Source: an uncultured Bacteroides sp. (GTDB lineage Bacteria > Bacteroidota > Bacteroidia > Bacteroidales > Bacteroidaceae). Taken from it: DNA of 59,244 nt. How positions within the stretch are numbered: position 1 is the first letter of the stretch; every line of letters begins with the position of its first letter. Location: positions 1 to 59,244 of the forward strand of contig CALULP010000019.1 in assembly GCA_944321495.1 (NCBI GenBank), given 5' to 3'. Of the stretch, positions 51,994-59,244 are shown piece by piece. Made by a program: the position numbers and the translations under genes. The notes below the pieces were generated by a model. That model saw only the letters and a program-made list of their open reading frames with translations, made no database searches and had not been told where the DNA came from.

Positions 51994-52125
51994 AGCTGGA
52001 ATTACACCCGCGTGTAGTTGGAATTACTCCCGCGTGTAGCTGAGATTACTCCCGCGTGTAATTGGAATTACTCCCGGGTATAGCTGGGATTACACCCGGG
52101 TGTAGCTGAAATTACTCCCGCGTGT
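51994..52125 (-). repeat. Tandem array, six units of 22 bp, overlapping the ribF 3' end
   Basis: Units start at 51994, 52016, 52038, 52060, 52082 and 52104. The plus-strand unit is close to AGCTGGAATTACTCCCGCG with a TGT end. Unit 5 contains the perfect palindrome ACACCCGGGTGT. The ribF stop lies in unit 4, so the last about 18 codons of ribF come from the array. Confidence 0.9.
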
Positions 52126-53051
52126 AGCAGCGTCTGCCTCACGGCGGCCTCGTCCTGCGCCAGTTGTTGCTTCAGTTCGTCGAGGGAGGCAAATTTCTGC
52201 TCGCCCCGCATGCGCTGCACGAAGGTCAGGCGCATGGGCAGGCCGTAGGCGTCGCCGTCGTAGTCGAAAACGTGTACCTCGATGCTGCGGTCGTCGCCAT
52301 TGTCCAGCGTGGGACGCACGCCGATGTTCAGCATCCCGCCGCGGCGCCGCCCCCCGAAGTCCACCTGCACGGCATAGACCCCGTTGGCGGGGACAAGCTT
52401 GTCCGGGTTGCCGACTTGCAGGTTGGCGGTGGGAAAGCCCAGCCGGTGGCCTACGCCGCGGCCGCCCACCACCGTGCCTTCTAGAAAGTAGCGGTAGCCC
52501 AGGCAATCGGCCGCCAGCGACACGCCGCCCTCCTCCGCCAGCAGCTGGCGCACCAGCGAGGAGCTGACGGGACGCCCGTCGGGCAGCGACGGCAGACGGT
52601 AGGCCTCGGCAGGCAGCACCTCCATGCCCAGTTCGCCGCCGTAGCGCACGTAGTCGCCGAAGCCCTCCGCACGGTTGTGCCCGAAGCGGTGGTCGTAGCC
52701 TATCACCAGCACGCGGATGTTGTAACGCCCGCGCAGCACCTCCATGAACTCCCTCGCCGAAAGGGCGGCCAGGTGCGGCGTGAAGTCGGGCAGGAAACAC
52801 AGGTCCAGCCCCGCCTCTGCCAGCAGGGCCAGCTTCTCTTGCGGGGTGGTGAGCAGCCGCGGGCAGAAGTCGGCCTGCAACACCTTGCGCGGATGTACGG
52901 GGAAAGTAACGACCGCCGACGCCAGACCACGCCGGGCAGCCTCGCCGCGCACCTGGCCTATCAGGAAGCGGTGCCCCCGGTGCACGCCGTCAAAGAAGCC
53001 GATGGCCGCCACGCTCAGCGGATTGCTTGAACAAATATCCCCTATCCTCAT
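52068..53051 (-). CDS. ribF: Bifunctional riboflavin kinase/FAD synthetase
   Basis: The 327-residue protein has an FAD-synthetase domain with AIGFFDGVHRGH (nucleotidyl-transferase GxFDGxHxGH) and GRPVSSSLVRQLL, and a riboflavin kinase domain with GRGVGHRLGFPTANL and NIGVRPTLDNGD. It makes FMN and FAD from riboflavin. The usual family end is reached near AAVRQTLLHAG; the last about 17 residues, up to NPSYTRE, are encoded by a tandem repeat array. It starts 19 bases after the Ca2+ ATPase stop. Confidence 0.93.
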   Translation of the reverse strand: MRIGDICSSNPLSVAAIGFFDGVHRGHRFLIGQVRGEAARRGLASAVVTFPVHPRKVLQADFCPRLLTTPQEKLALLAEAGLDLCFLPDFTPHLAALSAREFMEVLRGRYNIRVLVIGYDHRFGHNRAEGFGDYVRYGGELGMEVLPAEAYRLPSLPDGRPVSSSLVRQLLAEEGGVSLAADCLGYRYFLEGTVVGGRGVGHRLGFPTANLQVGNPDKLVPANGVYAVQVDFGGRRRGGMLNIGVRPTLDNGDDRSIEVHVFDYDGDAYGLPMRLTFVQRMRGEQKFASLDELKQQLAQDEAAVRQTLLHAGVISATPGCNPSYTRE

Positions 53052-53070
53052 GCGCCCCGTGTATCGATGA

Positions 53071-55731
53071 TTATTTCTTGGCCATACGCTTCACCAGGCG
53101 AACCAGCTCGCCCACCCACAGCACGCACGACGTGGCGGCAATGATGACCGCCCACGTGGACAGGCTGAGCGGCTCGGTGCGGAACACTTTCCCGCCGAAC
53201 TCCACAATAATCACCTGTCCCACCAGAATAATCAGCGCCACGCCCAGCATGCCCAGCGCGTGTCCGGCGTCCTTGAAGATGGAGTGGCTGGTACCGAATA
53301 CGCTGGCGTTGAACAGATTCCAGAACTGCAGCATGACGAAGACAGTGAAGAATATGGTAAGGTAATGCACGTCCATCTCGCCCGTCGGCAGCAGCCCGCC
53401 GGGCAGACTCTTGAAGTAGGCCAGCAATCCCATCAGGACGGCCAAGAACGCAATGCCCACGCCGAAGATGTTGTTGCGCATGGCGGGGGTGATGATGAAG
53501 TCAGTACGTTTGCGCGGCTTCTCGTTCATCACGTCCATGCTCGGGGCAATGGAGGCCAAGGCCATGGCTGCGAAGGTGTCCATGATGAGGTTCACCCACA
53601 GCATCTGCGTCACGGTCAGCGGCAACGAGGTGCCGAAGAACGCGCCCAGCAGCACGCTGAGCAACGCCACCACGTTGATGGTGAGCTGGAAGACGATGAA
53701 GCGTTGGATGTTCTTGTACAGCGAGCGTCCCCACATCACCGCCGTGGCAATGCTGTGGAAGGAGTCGTCCAGCAACGTGATGTCGCTCGCCTCCTTGGCC
53801 ACGGAGGTGCCCGTACCCATCGACAGACCCACCTGCGCATGGTTCAGGGCGGGGGCATCGTTGGTACCGTCGCCCGTCACCGCCACCACGGCACCCTTCT
53901 TTTGCAAGAGCTGCACCAGGCGTTGCTTGTCCATGGGCCGTGCGCGGCTCATCACCTTCAGGTCCATCACGCGGTCCAGGGCCTCCTCGTCGCTCAGCGC
54001 GGCAAACTCTACGCCCGTAATGCGGTTGCGGTCCGTGTCGCCCGGCTGCCACAATCCTATCTGGCGGGCTATCTCGGTAGCCGTGCCCGGCGTGTCGCCC
54101 GTCACAATCTTCACGCTGATGCCTGCCGACTGGCACTTTTTCACCGCTTCGGGCACATCAGGACGTATGGGGTCGCTGATGGCAAAGATGCCGAGGAACG
54201 TCATGCCCCCTTCGGCCACCAGCTCAGCACAATCCTCCGACGCGCCCTCGGGCACATACTTATAGGCCAGGCCCAGCGTGCGCATCGCCTTGTTCTGGTA
54301 GGCCAGCAGCTGCTCGTTGTATTGCTTGATTTGCTCCGTTCCCAATTGGCACTTGCCCATCACGATTTCGGGCGCACCTTTTATATATAATACGCGCTTC
54401 TTCTGCAAGGGGGAGTCGACCAGCGTGGCCATGTACTTCCGCTCGGTGGAGAAGGTCAGCTGGTTCACCACCTTTGCCCCCTCGCGCAAGGGCAGGTAAT
54501 TCTTCCCCTGCCCGTTGAGCCACAGCAACAGGGCCACCTCCGTGGGGTTGCCCACGCCCGAGGGCTTCTCGCCCGCGCCCTTCTCTTCCAGGAAAGCGGT
54601 GGAGTTCACGGCAATGCCCTCGGCTATCAGGTCGGGATTACTGTCGTCCAGCTTCGCCTCGTGCACCTGCATCAGGTTCTGGGTCAGCGTTCCGGTCTTG
54701 TCGGTGCAGATGACGGTGATGGCTCCCATCGTCTCGCAGGCGTGCATCTTGCGCACCAGGTTGTTGGTCTTCAGCATGCGGCGCATGTTCAAGGCCAGGC
54801 TCAGGGTGACGCTCATGGGCAAGCCCTCGGGCACTGCCACCACAATCAGCGTCACGGCCATCATGAAGTATTTCAGCACGATGTTCGCTACCGCCAGCCA
54901 CTGATCCCAGCCGTTCACCTCGTTCGCCTGGAAGTAGGCATAAAGGTCTTTGGTGGTGAAGATGACAAACGTCAGTATGGCAATGGTGAAGCCCACCTTG
55001 CCTATCAGGTTGGCCAGCTTGGTGAGTTGTATGTTCAAGGGGGTCTGTTCCTGGCTCTGCTCGGTGGCCTGGCGCGCCACCTTGCCTATCTCGGTGGCAT
55101 CGCCCACACGCTCTACCGCCATCGTGCCGTGGCCGTCGGTAATGGTCGTGCCGCGCATCACGGTGTTCGAGGGGTAGGTGGCTTCTGCATCAAAGTCGAC
55201 TTCGTTCGTCGTCTTGTTCACCATCAGCTCGCCCGTCAGGCTCGATTCGTTCACCTGCAGCGACACGGCCTCGACCAGCGTGCCGTCGGCAGGCACTTCC
55301 TCGCCGGTGTTCAGGATGACGATGTCGCCCACCACCACGTCCTTGCGGGGAATCTCGTGCACCTTGCCACTGCGCAGCACTGTCACGGGCGTCTCTTCGC
55401 CCACGGCGTTGAGCAGGTCGAACTTCTTGTTGGCGTCATACTCGAAGAAGAAGCCGATGCCCGTGGCCAGCAGGATGGCGGCAATGATGCCGATGGTCTC
55501 AATGTAATCGGCCTCGCCGGTCGTAACGTGCTTAATTACCGCTATCAGCAGCGACAGGAATACCGCCACCAGCAGCACGCGCACCACCGGGTCCTTGAAT
55601 TTCTCCAGATACAGTTTCCACATGGATGGGCGTTTGGGAGGCGTCAACAGGTTCACGCCATGCTCCGCCCGGCTTCTCAACACTTCTTCGTCGGTCAGAC
55701 CGACACGATAATAGTCTGCGTTCGTTGCCAT
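53071..55731 (-). CDS. Calcium-translocating P-type ATPase, PMCA type
   Basis: The 886-residue P-type ATPase has the phosphorylation motif CTDKTGTLTQN, the TGES-like SLTGEL in the actuator domain, and VTGDGTNDAPAL (the hinge GDGxNDxP). Helix M4 has VAVPEGLPM (PEGL, with the calcium-binding glutamate) and M6 has NLIMDTFAA (N and D), which fits Ca2+-pumping P2B enzymes. It exports calcium from the cytoplasm. It has its own promoter box and is followed closely by ribF. Confidence 0.93.
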   Translation of the reverse strand: MATNADYYRVGLTDEEVLRSRAEHGVNLLTPPKRPSMWKLYLEKFKDPVVRVLLVAVFLSLLIAVIKHVTTGEADYIETIGIIAAILLATGIGFFFEYDANKKFDLLNAVGEETPVTVLRSGKVHEIPRKDVVVGDIVILNTGEEVPADGTLVEAVSLQVNESSLTGELMVNKTTNEVDFDAEATYPSNTVMRGTTITDGHGTMAVERVGDATEIGKVARQATEQSQEQTPLNIQLTKLANLIGKVGFTIAILTFVIFTTKDLYAYFQANEVNGWDQWLAVANIVLKYFMMAVTLIVVAVPEGLPMSVTLSLALNMRRMLKTNNLVRKMHACETMGAITVICTDKTGTLTQNLMQVHEAKLDDSNPDLIAEGIAVNSTAFLEEKGAGEKPSGVGNPTEVALLLWLNGQGKNYLPLREGAKVVNQLTFSTERKYMATLVDSPLQKKRVLYIKGAPEIVMGKCQLGTEQIKQYNEQLLAYQNKAMRTLGLAYKYVPEGASEDCAELVAEGGMTFLGIFAISDPIRPDVPEAVKKCQSAGISVKIVTGDTPGTATEIARQIGLWQPGDTDRNRITGVEFAALSDEEALDRVMDLKVMSRARPMDKQRLVQLLQKKGAVVAVTGDGTNDAPALNHAQVGLSMGTGTSVAKEASDITLLDDSFHSIATAVMWGRSLYKNIQRFIVFQLTINVVALLSVLLGAFFGTSLPLTVTQMLWVNLIMDTFAAMALASIAPSMDVMNEKPRKRTDFIITPAMRNNIFGVGIAFLAVLMGLLAYFKSLPGGLLPTGEMDVHYLTIFFTVFVMLQFWNLFNASVFGTSHSIFKDAGHALGMLGVALIILVGQVIIVEFGGKVFRTEPLSLSTWAVIIAATSCVLWVGELVRLVKRMAKK

Positions 55732-55763
55732 ACGTCTTTTTCTAACATTTCATTTTGCGCCGG

Positions 55764-55771
55764 CAAATTTA
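55764..55771 (-). promoter_or_regulatory. -7 promoter box for the Ca2+ ATPase gene
   Basis: Minus-strand TAAATTTG, 33 bases before the start at 55731. Confidence 0.45.
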
Positions 55772-56097
55772 CAACAATAATCTGTTATCGAAAGGGATAT
55801 TAAGATTTGTTTGTGAAGTCTCATCCAAGGAGGACAGGAACCTGGCGGAGAATGGCGACAAGCATCTGCCATTCCAGGCCGTTTGCCCTCCTCATCCCTT
55901 ATAGCTGTTTTTGAGCGGCATGTCCGGTTTCCCCTTCCGCTTCGTTTTCAGGTTTGACTGAATCTTCTTTTTGACCGTCTTACCAAAAGCCGGACCTTTG
56001 ATACCCTAAGTTACGGACTTAGGGTGCCTCATGTCCGGGGTGAGCCGGGCTGGGTAGCCGGGGCTCCGTTGCTCATCGCCCACCGCTCGTCATTCAA
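55772..56097. other. Gap of about 330 bases with a hairpin
   Basis: No gene is seen. A perfect 9-bp stem with a 5-base loop (56003-56011 with 56017-56025) lies about 70 bases downstream of the beta-propeller gene stop. It lacks a strong T run, so it is only a possible terminator. The flank at 56035-56070 is rich in CCGGG words. Confidence 0.5.
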
Positions 56098-57249
56098 CTA
56101 AACTGGTTTCATCAGCATGACCACCGGGTTGGATTCTTCCCCCAGCTTTGCGGCGATTTCCCGAAGGCGGCCCTGCAACCGGCCGCTTCCGCAAGCTTCC
56201 ACCAACTGGTCGGCGGGCAATACTTGAAAGGCGGCTATCCCGCCACGGTTCAGCGGATGCGATATCAGGTCCACCTCCTGCCCCTCGTAGTCGGCGTTGC
56301 GCACGGTGGGTTCGTACACCTCACCCGCTTGCCTGTCATACACCAACCCGCCAAGACGGAAGCCCCACCCCGTAGCAAAGTCGAACTCCTTCTCGATGGT
56401 CTGCACAAACCAATATCGCTCCGTCATGACGCCCATGGTAAGCAGGACCTCCGGGTCGGCAGCCGGCTTCTTCGCCAAGACCGGATGCAGGCTGTCGTCG
56501 GCAGGCCGGTAACGATACACCGTGTCCGAAGAGGTCTCGACCAGCAGCCAGTCCTTGCCCCACGGCACGACAGGGCACACGGAGGCCACCGCCACGGCAT
56601 CGCCCTTCTGCACATAGGGCGCCCGCACGATGTCAAAGGGTATCGCGATGCCCCTCTGCAACGCTCCGTCCTGCTTGGAGATGACCAGATGGTAATAAGG
56701 CTTCGTCCTTGACTTTCCCTCGTCATAATAGACGGACATGTCATACAGCATCAGGCTGCCCGCATCATAGTCGTATATCGCCAGCGCCTCAGCGCCCTCC
56801 GGTAGGCTGAAACTGCGCTTGAACGTGCCGGACAAATCATAAACCATCACCTTCCGCGTCGGGCTGCAGTTCACGAACACCTCCCCACGGTCTTCGTCCA
56901 GCACCGCCCCGTTTATGTAGGTGTATTCTTCATCGCCCTGTCCCCGCCGATTCCATTTCCGGACACCCTTGCCCGTCTGCCGGTCGAAAAGGAAGATGTC
57001 CCCGTCGTTCACCCAGTTCTTCACCACCATGTACTTCTCGCCCACAGCCAGCACATCGCCTTGGGTAACAAACTCATCGGTTGTTTCCAGCGGGACATAT
57101 TCCACCTCCATAAAGTCCTGAAGCGCCAGTTCCTTGTCCGGGTGGCCGGCCTTCACGTCAATCACGACCAGCCCCTCGTCCACGTCTAATGACGAGCAGC
57201 CGGCCATCGCCAGCAAGAGGCACGCCCCAATAAGCAAATCCTTTCCCAT
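56098..57249 (-). CDS. 6-bladed beta-propeller lipoprotein (second in window)
   Basis: The start at 57249 gives a lipoprotein signal (MGKDLLIGACLLLAMAGCSS, cysteine near residue 18) and about 383 residues. It has FMEVEYVPLETTDEFV and WNRRGQGDEEYTYI, the same blade motifs as the protein at 17354. It differs from that gene in being GC-rich and in lacking NVEALA and DUF1573 neighbours. Probably membrane-anchored; function unknown. Confidence 0.82.
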   Translation of the reverse strand: MGKDLLIGACLLLAMAGCSSLDVDEGLVVIDVKAGHPDKELALQDFMEVEYVPLETTDEFVTQGDVLAVGEKYMVVKNWVNDGDIFLFDRQTGKGVRKWNRRGQGDEEYTYINGAVLDEDRGEVFVNCSPTRKVMVYDLSGTFKRSFSLPEGAEALAIYDYDAGSLMLYDMSVYYDEGKSRTKPYYHLVISKQDGALQRGIAIPFDIVRAPYVQKGDAVAVASVCPVVPWGKDWLLVETSSDTVYRYRPADDSLHPVLAKKPAADPEVLLTMGVMTERYWFVQTIEKEFDFATGWGFRLGGLVYDRQAGEVYEPTVRNADYEGQEVDLISHPLNRGGIAAFQVLPADQLVEACGSGRLQGRLREIAAKLGEESNPVVMLMKPV

Positions 57250-57288
57250 TGCAATAACAGATAAATATTGATAATCAGAATATCCCTG

Positions 57289-57296
57289 CAAAGGTA
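57289..57296 (-). promoter_or_regulatory. -7 promoter box for the second beta-propeller gene
   Basis: Minus-strand TACCTTTG, 40 bases before the start at 57249. Confidence 0.5.
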
Positions 57297-57522
57297 TGCA
57301 TCATAGTGAAACGCAGGAAAAATAATCTGTTTTTTTACTATGTTTTTCAGCATTCCTTCCTTATTCAAGAAGATATTCATATTGATTTGCAAAGATATTG
57401 CCGCACGGACCTCAACGACAGAGTCCTGCTTTGCTCCATCCCTCAGCCCGGCGGCAATATGCATCTTTCTGTTCCTCAATCAGTCCTGTTCCATGAAGAA
57501 CAGCCGTTCCACCTGTCAGCGG

Positions 57523-58227
57523 TTACCCCATCTGCTGGTTGCCGCCTTCTTCTTCGTCATCCTCGCCGCTGTCGGGGTCTTCCGGCTCGGTGCTCAGTGC
57601 ATCGTTCTTCAGGCACAAGCTGTTGGACACATGCTGCCCGTCCTCACTGCAGAAGCCTAAGTACACCGCCATCGCATCCCCGCTCCAGCTGGTCGGCAAA
57701 GCCAGTTCCGCAGTGCCGTCCGCACGGGTGGCAGCTGCCAGGCTGTACGCCGCCTCCTGCCTGTCCTTGTTGTAGGCCAGCACCATGGCAGCGTCCGCCT
57801 CTTGGGCATCGCCCGTGCCGCTGTTGTCCGTCCAGGTGAAAGTCACCTTATTGCCTGCCACTTCCGCACCGGCATCCGCTGCAACCGTCAGGCTGCCCTG
57901 GCTCACGCGCACTTTGTCGAAGTCCAAAGCCGCCTCGTCGCCACAGCCTTCCACGGCATTCCGCAACAGGTACGAAGAAGCCGCGTTCACCGCCGACTGC
58001 CCGTGTTCATACTCCTGGAATCCTACCCGCAAAAACGGCGTGATTGTCTTGCAGAACTGCATGACCGTTTTGAACTTTCCCCGCTGGCACTGCTGCTTCG
58101 CAGTGTTCGGATTGTGCACACTCACGGCCAATGCCCGCATGTAGTTGATCGATTTCCACGTACTGCCTACCACAGTACCTACCTTTCCCGAGAATCCACC
58201 CAGGATACCTTGATTAATTTTTCCCAT
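57523..58227 (-). CDS. DUF6266 family protein
   Basis: The 234-residue protein starts MGKINQGILGGFSGKVGTVV then GSTWKSINYMR, the hallmark of DUF6266, a family common in Bacteroides and sometimes linked to prophage-like or secretion loci. No signal peptide. A beta-rich middle (FTWTDNSGTGDAQEADAAMV) and a very acidic tail (EPEDPDSGEDDEEEGG) follow. Function unknown. It has a full promoter and a long leader of about 120 bases. Confidence 0.82.
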   Translation of the reverse strand: MGKINQGILGGFSGKVGTVVGSTWKSINYMRALAVSVHNPNTAKQQCQRGKFKTVMQFCKTITPFLRVGFQEYEHGQSAVNAASSYLLRNAVEGCGDEAALDFDKVRVSQGSLTVAADAGAEVAGNKVTFTWTDNSGTGDAQEADAAMVLAYNKDRQEAAYSLAAATRADGTAELALPTSWSGDAMAVYLGFCSEDGQHVSNSLCLKNDALSTEPEDPDSGEDDEEEGGNQQMG

Positions 58228-58354
58228 AATGTAATAAAAATTTAGTTAAGAAATAGTTTAATTTTTGTGTACTTCGTAAGTCTTTCCATGGCTCTCCTTA
58301 CGCGGCGTCCACCCACCGGGAAAAGCGGAATCAATTGCTTTCGTTTTCCGATTG

Positions 58355-58385
58355 CAAAGATAAGCACAATATTTGAATACACAAA
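58355..58385 (-). promoter_or_regulatory. Promoter of the DUF6266 gene
   Basis: On the minus strand TTTG (58382-58385), exactly 19 bases, then TATCTTTG (58355-58362), a full consensus promoter. The start codon is 128 bases downstream of the -7 box. Confidence 0.65.
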
Positions 58386-58460
58386 ATATTCTCAAATAAA
58401 ATTTTATTCAATTATTGAAAATAATTTTGTTTGTATTGTGAATCAGCGAAAAAGAACCAC

Positions 58461-58718
58461 TCACGGTTGCTTCAGTTTGCCTATGAAGAGTACGTTATTG
58501 TCCTCCTCATGCAAAGAGGCAGACAATGCTTTCAGCTTTTCAACCTCACTCTTGGGGCAATCGCCGGAAGAAAAAAGATGCTCATCTATCTTCTCCAGCA
58601 GCTCATACGGTTCGAAGCATTCTACGTAATAGCCTTGGTGAAAGAAATCCATCGCACTTGCTATAGGTTCTCCGACCATTCCGCTGACGGGCTGGACAGC
58701 GATGAAAATTTCGAACAT
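58461..58718 (-). CDS. Small unknown protein
   Basis: From the ATG at 58718 it has 85 residues, starting MFEIFIAVQPVSGMVGEP and ending FIGKLKQP. The frame extends upstream to 58850, but that part looks non-coding. It seems soluble, with an amphipathic acidic middle (CFEPYELLEKIDEHLF). No family recognised. Its stop lies 76 bases upstream of the DUF6266 promoter's -33 box, on the same strand. Confidence 0.5.
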   Translation of the reverse strand: MFEIFIAVQPVSGMVGEPIASAMDFFHQGYYVECFEPYELLEKIDEHLFSSGDCPKSEVEKLKALSASLHEEDNNVLFIGKLKQP

Positions 58719-58976
58719 CCCCGTATCATAGACAAAGAGGATGCGATGCCTGACGGAAACCACGCAGAGAGCCACAAAGAAGCGCAAGAAGGAACGATTG
58801 ACGGCGTGGATGCCCCCGAGACATAGCCGGGGAGGGACTGACGGGCGCACAGCGCAGGATTTCAGCGGTACTCCGTTGGCGTGGCGTGACTGACTGGGCT
58901 TGCCCAGATATAGCCCACTATAACTTCTCCGCAGCGCTCCGAAGTTGTGGGCTCTCCTGAGGGGCTTAGGACGCTG

Positions 58977-59135
58977 CCCTAAGAACCCGGCAAGGACTTT
59001 CAGCCCTGTGCAACCCGACCAAAGAGTGACCCTCTCTTTGGGAACTCCGCTTAGTGGCTTCCACCCCTAAGAACCCGGAGCAGGAAGTGACCCTCTCCCT
59101 GCACCCACCGATTAAGGCTCTGCCCTAATAACCCG
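58977..59135 (+). repeat. Direct repeats before the last gene
   Basis: CCCTAAGAACCCGG occurs at 58977-58990 and 59065-59078, with a variant CCCTAATAACCCG at 59123-59135. AGTGACCCTCTC occurs at 59025-59036 and 59086-59097. An 8-bp hairpin (CCAAAGAG with CTCTTTGG) overlaps the first. They occupy the leader of the gene that starts at 59165. Confidence 0.7.
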
Positions 59136-59164
59136 AAGTGAAACCCAAAATACAGACAAGCCCT

Positions 59165-59244
59165 ATGGCACAGAAGACATCCATCAACATCAAGCCGTGC
59201 AACATCGGCAGCAGCGAAGCGCACAACAGGCGGACAGCGGAATA
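59165..59244 (+). CDS. Start of a gene cut by the window end, probably from an accessory element
   Basis: The ATG at 59165 opens a frame, MAQKTSINIKPCNIGSSEAH, that runs to the window end. The pattern SINIKPCNI followed by S-E-x-HNRR is familiar to me from N-termini of proteins on Bacteroidales integrative elements, but I cannot name the family with confidence. The repeats upstream support an element boundary or a transfer-related region. Confidence 0.45.
   Translation, partial: MAQKTSINIKPCNIGSSEAHNRRTAE

Noticed and set aside
51994..52125. Regular repeats that could suggest a CRISPR array
   Set aside because: Units are directly adjacent with no spacers, and no cas genes are present. The other 22-bp arrays have the same form.
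58719..58850. N-terminal extension of the small protein ending at 58461
   Set aside because: The residues before MFEIFIAV show no conserved pattern and look like translated non-coding DNA.

Overview
The window looks like a chromosome segment of a Bacteroidales gut-type bacterium, most likely a Bacteroides, Phocaeicola or related genus. Supporting signs are the promoter form TTTG-N19/20-TAnnTTTG upstream of many genes on both strands, a hybrid two-component system, a NVEALA peptide with 6-bladed beta-propeller and DUF1573 partners, DUF3836, DUF6266 and DUF2975 proteins, a FrdCAB fumarate reductase operon and a TonB receptor. Housekeeping stretches are GC-rich. Two islands, about 16.9-19.4 kb and 36.6-41.7 kb, are clearly AT-rich and hold accessory genes.

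Layout. 0-7 kb: the tail of an IS30-type transposase, a M16 peptidase, a large hybrid sensor/regulator and a methyltransferase. 7-16.9 kb: a TonB receptor with a purple-acid-type phosphatase, an acetyltransferase-like protein, a fusion of a sigma-region-4-like helix-turn-helix to a TnsA-like nuclease, a cation efflux protein, an epimerase and a PAP2 membrane protein. 16.9-19.4 kb: the NVEALA / beta-propeller / DUF1573 module. 19.4-25.7 kb: dusB, DUF2059, U32, DUF2007, thioesterase, dprA and a PepSY-like lipoprotein. 25.8-30.1 kb: a candidate small RNA and the frdC-frdA-frdB operon, which is interrupted by an intervening-sequence-like element. 30.4-35.5 kb: aqpZ, a S41 protease, coaD and parE. 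35.5-36.6 kb: about 1 kb without genes but rich in repeats. 36.6-41.8 kb: unknown proteins, a duplicated module and gene remnants. 41.8-46.9 kb: a lipoprotein, RNase R and a beta-propeller lipoprotein. 46.9-51.8 kb: a ten-gene minus-strand operon of DUF2975 membrane proteins, small membrane proteins, a CPBP protease, DUF3836 and a XRE regulator. 52-59 kb: ribF, a Ca2+ P-type ATPase, a second beta-propeller lipoprotein, DUF6266, and the start of a gene that probably belongs to an accessory element.

The repeat landscape is the most unusual feature. Seven arrays have a period of exactly 11 or 22 bp, and four of them abut or overlap the 3' ends of genes. Several families of inverted-repeat elements fill intergenic gaps. 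One family has three members here, and one of these carries a gene for the four-helix-bundle protein known from 23S rRNA intervening sequences. The DUF2975 operon, with a cluster of operator-like repeats at its promoter and its own small regulator at its end, and the HTH-TnsA fusion protein are the best candidates for undescribed systems.
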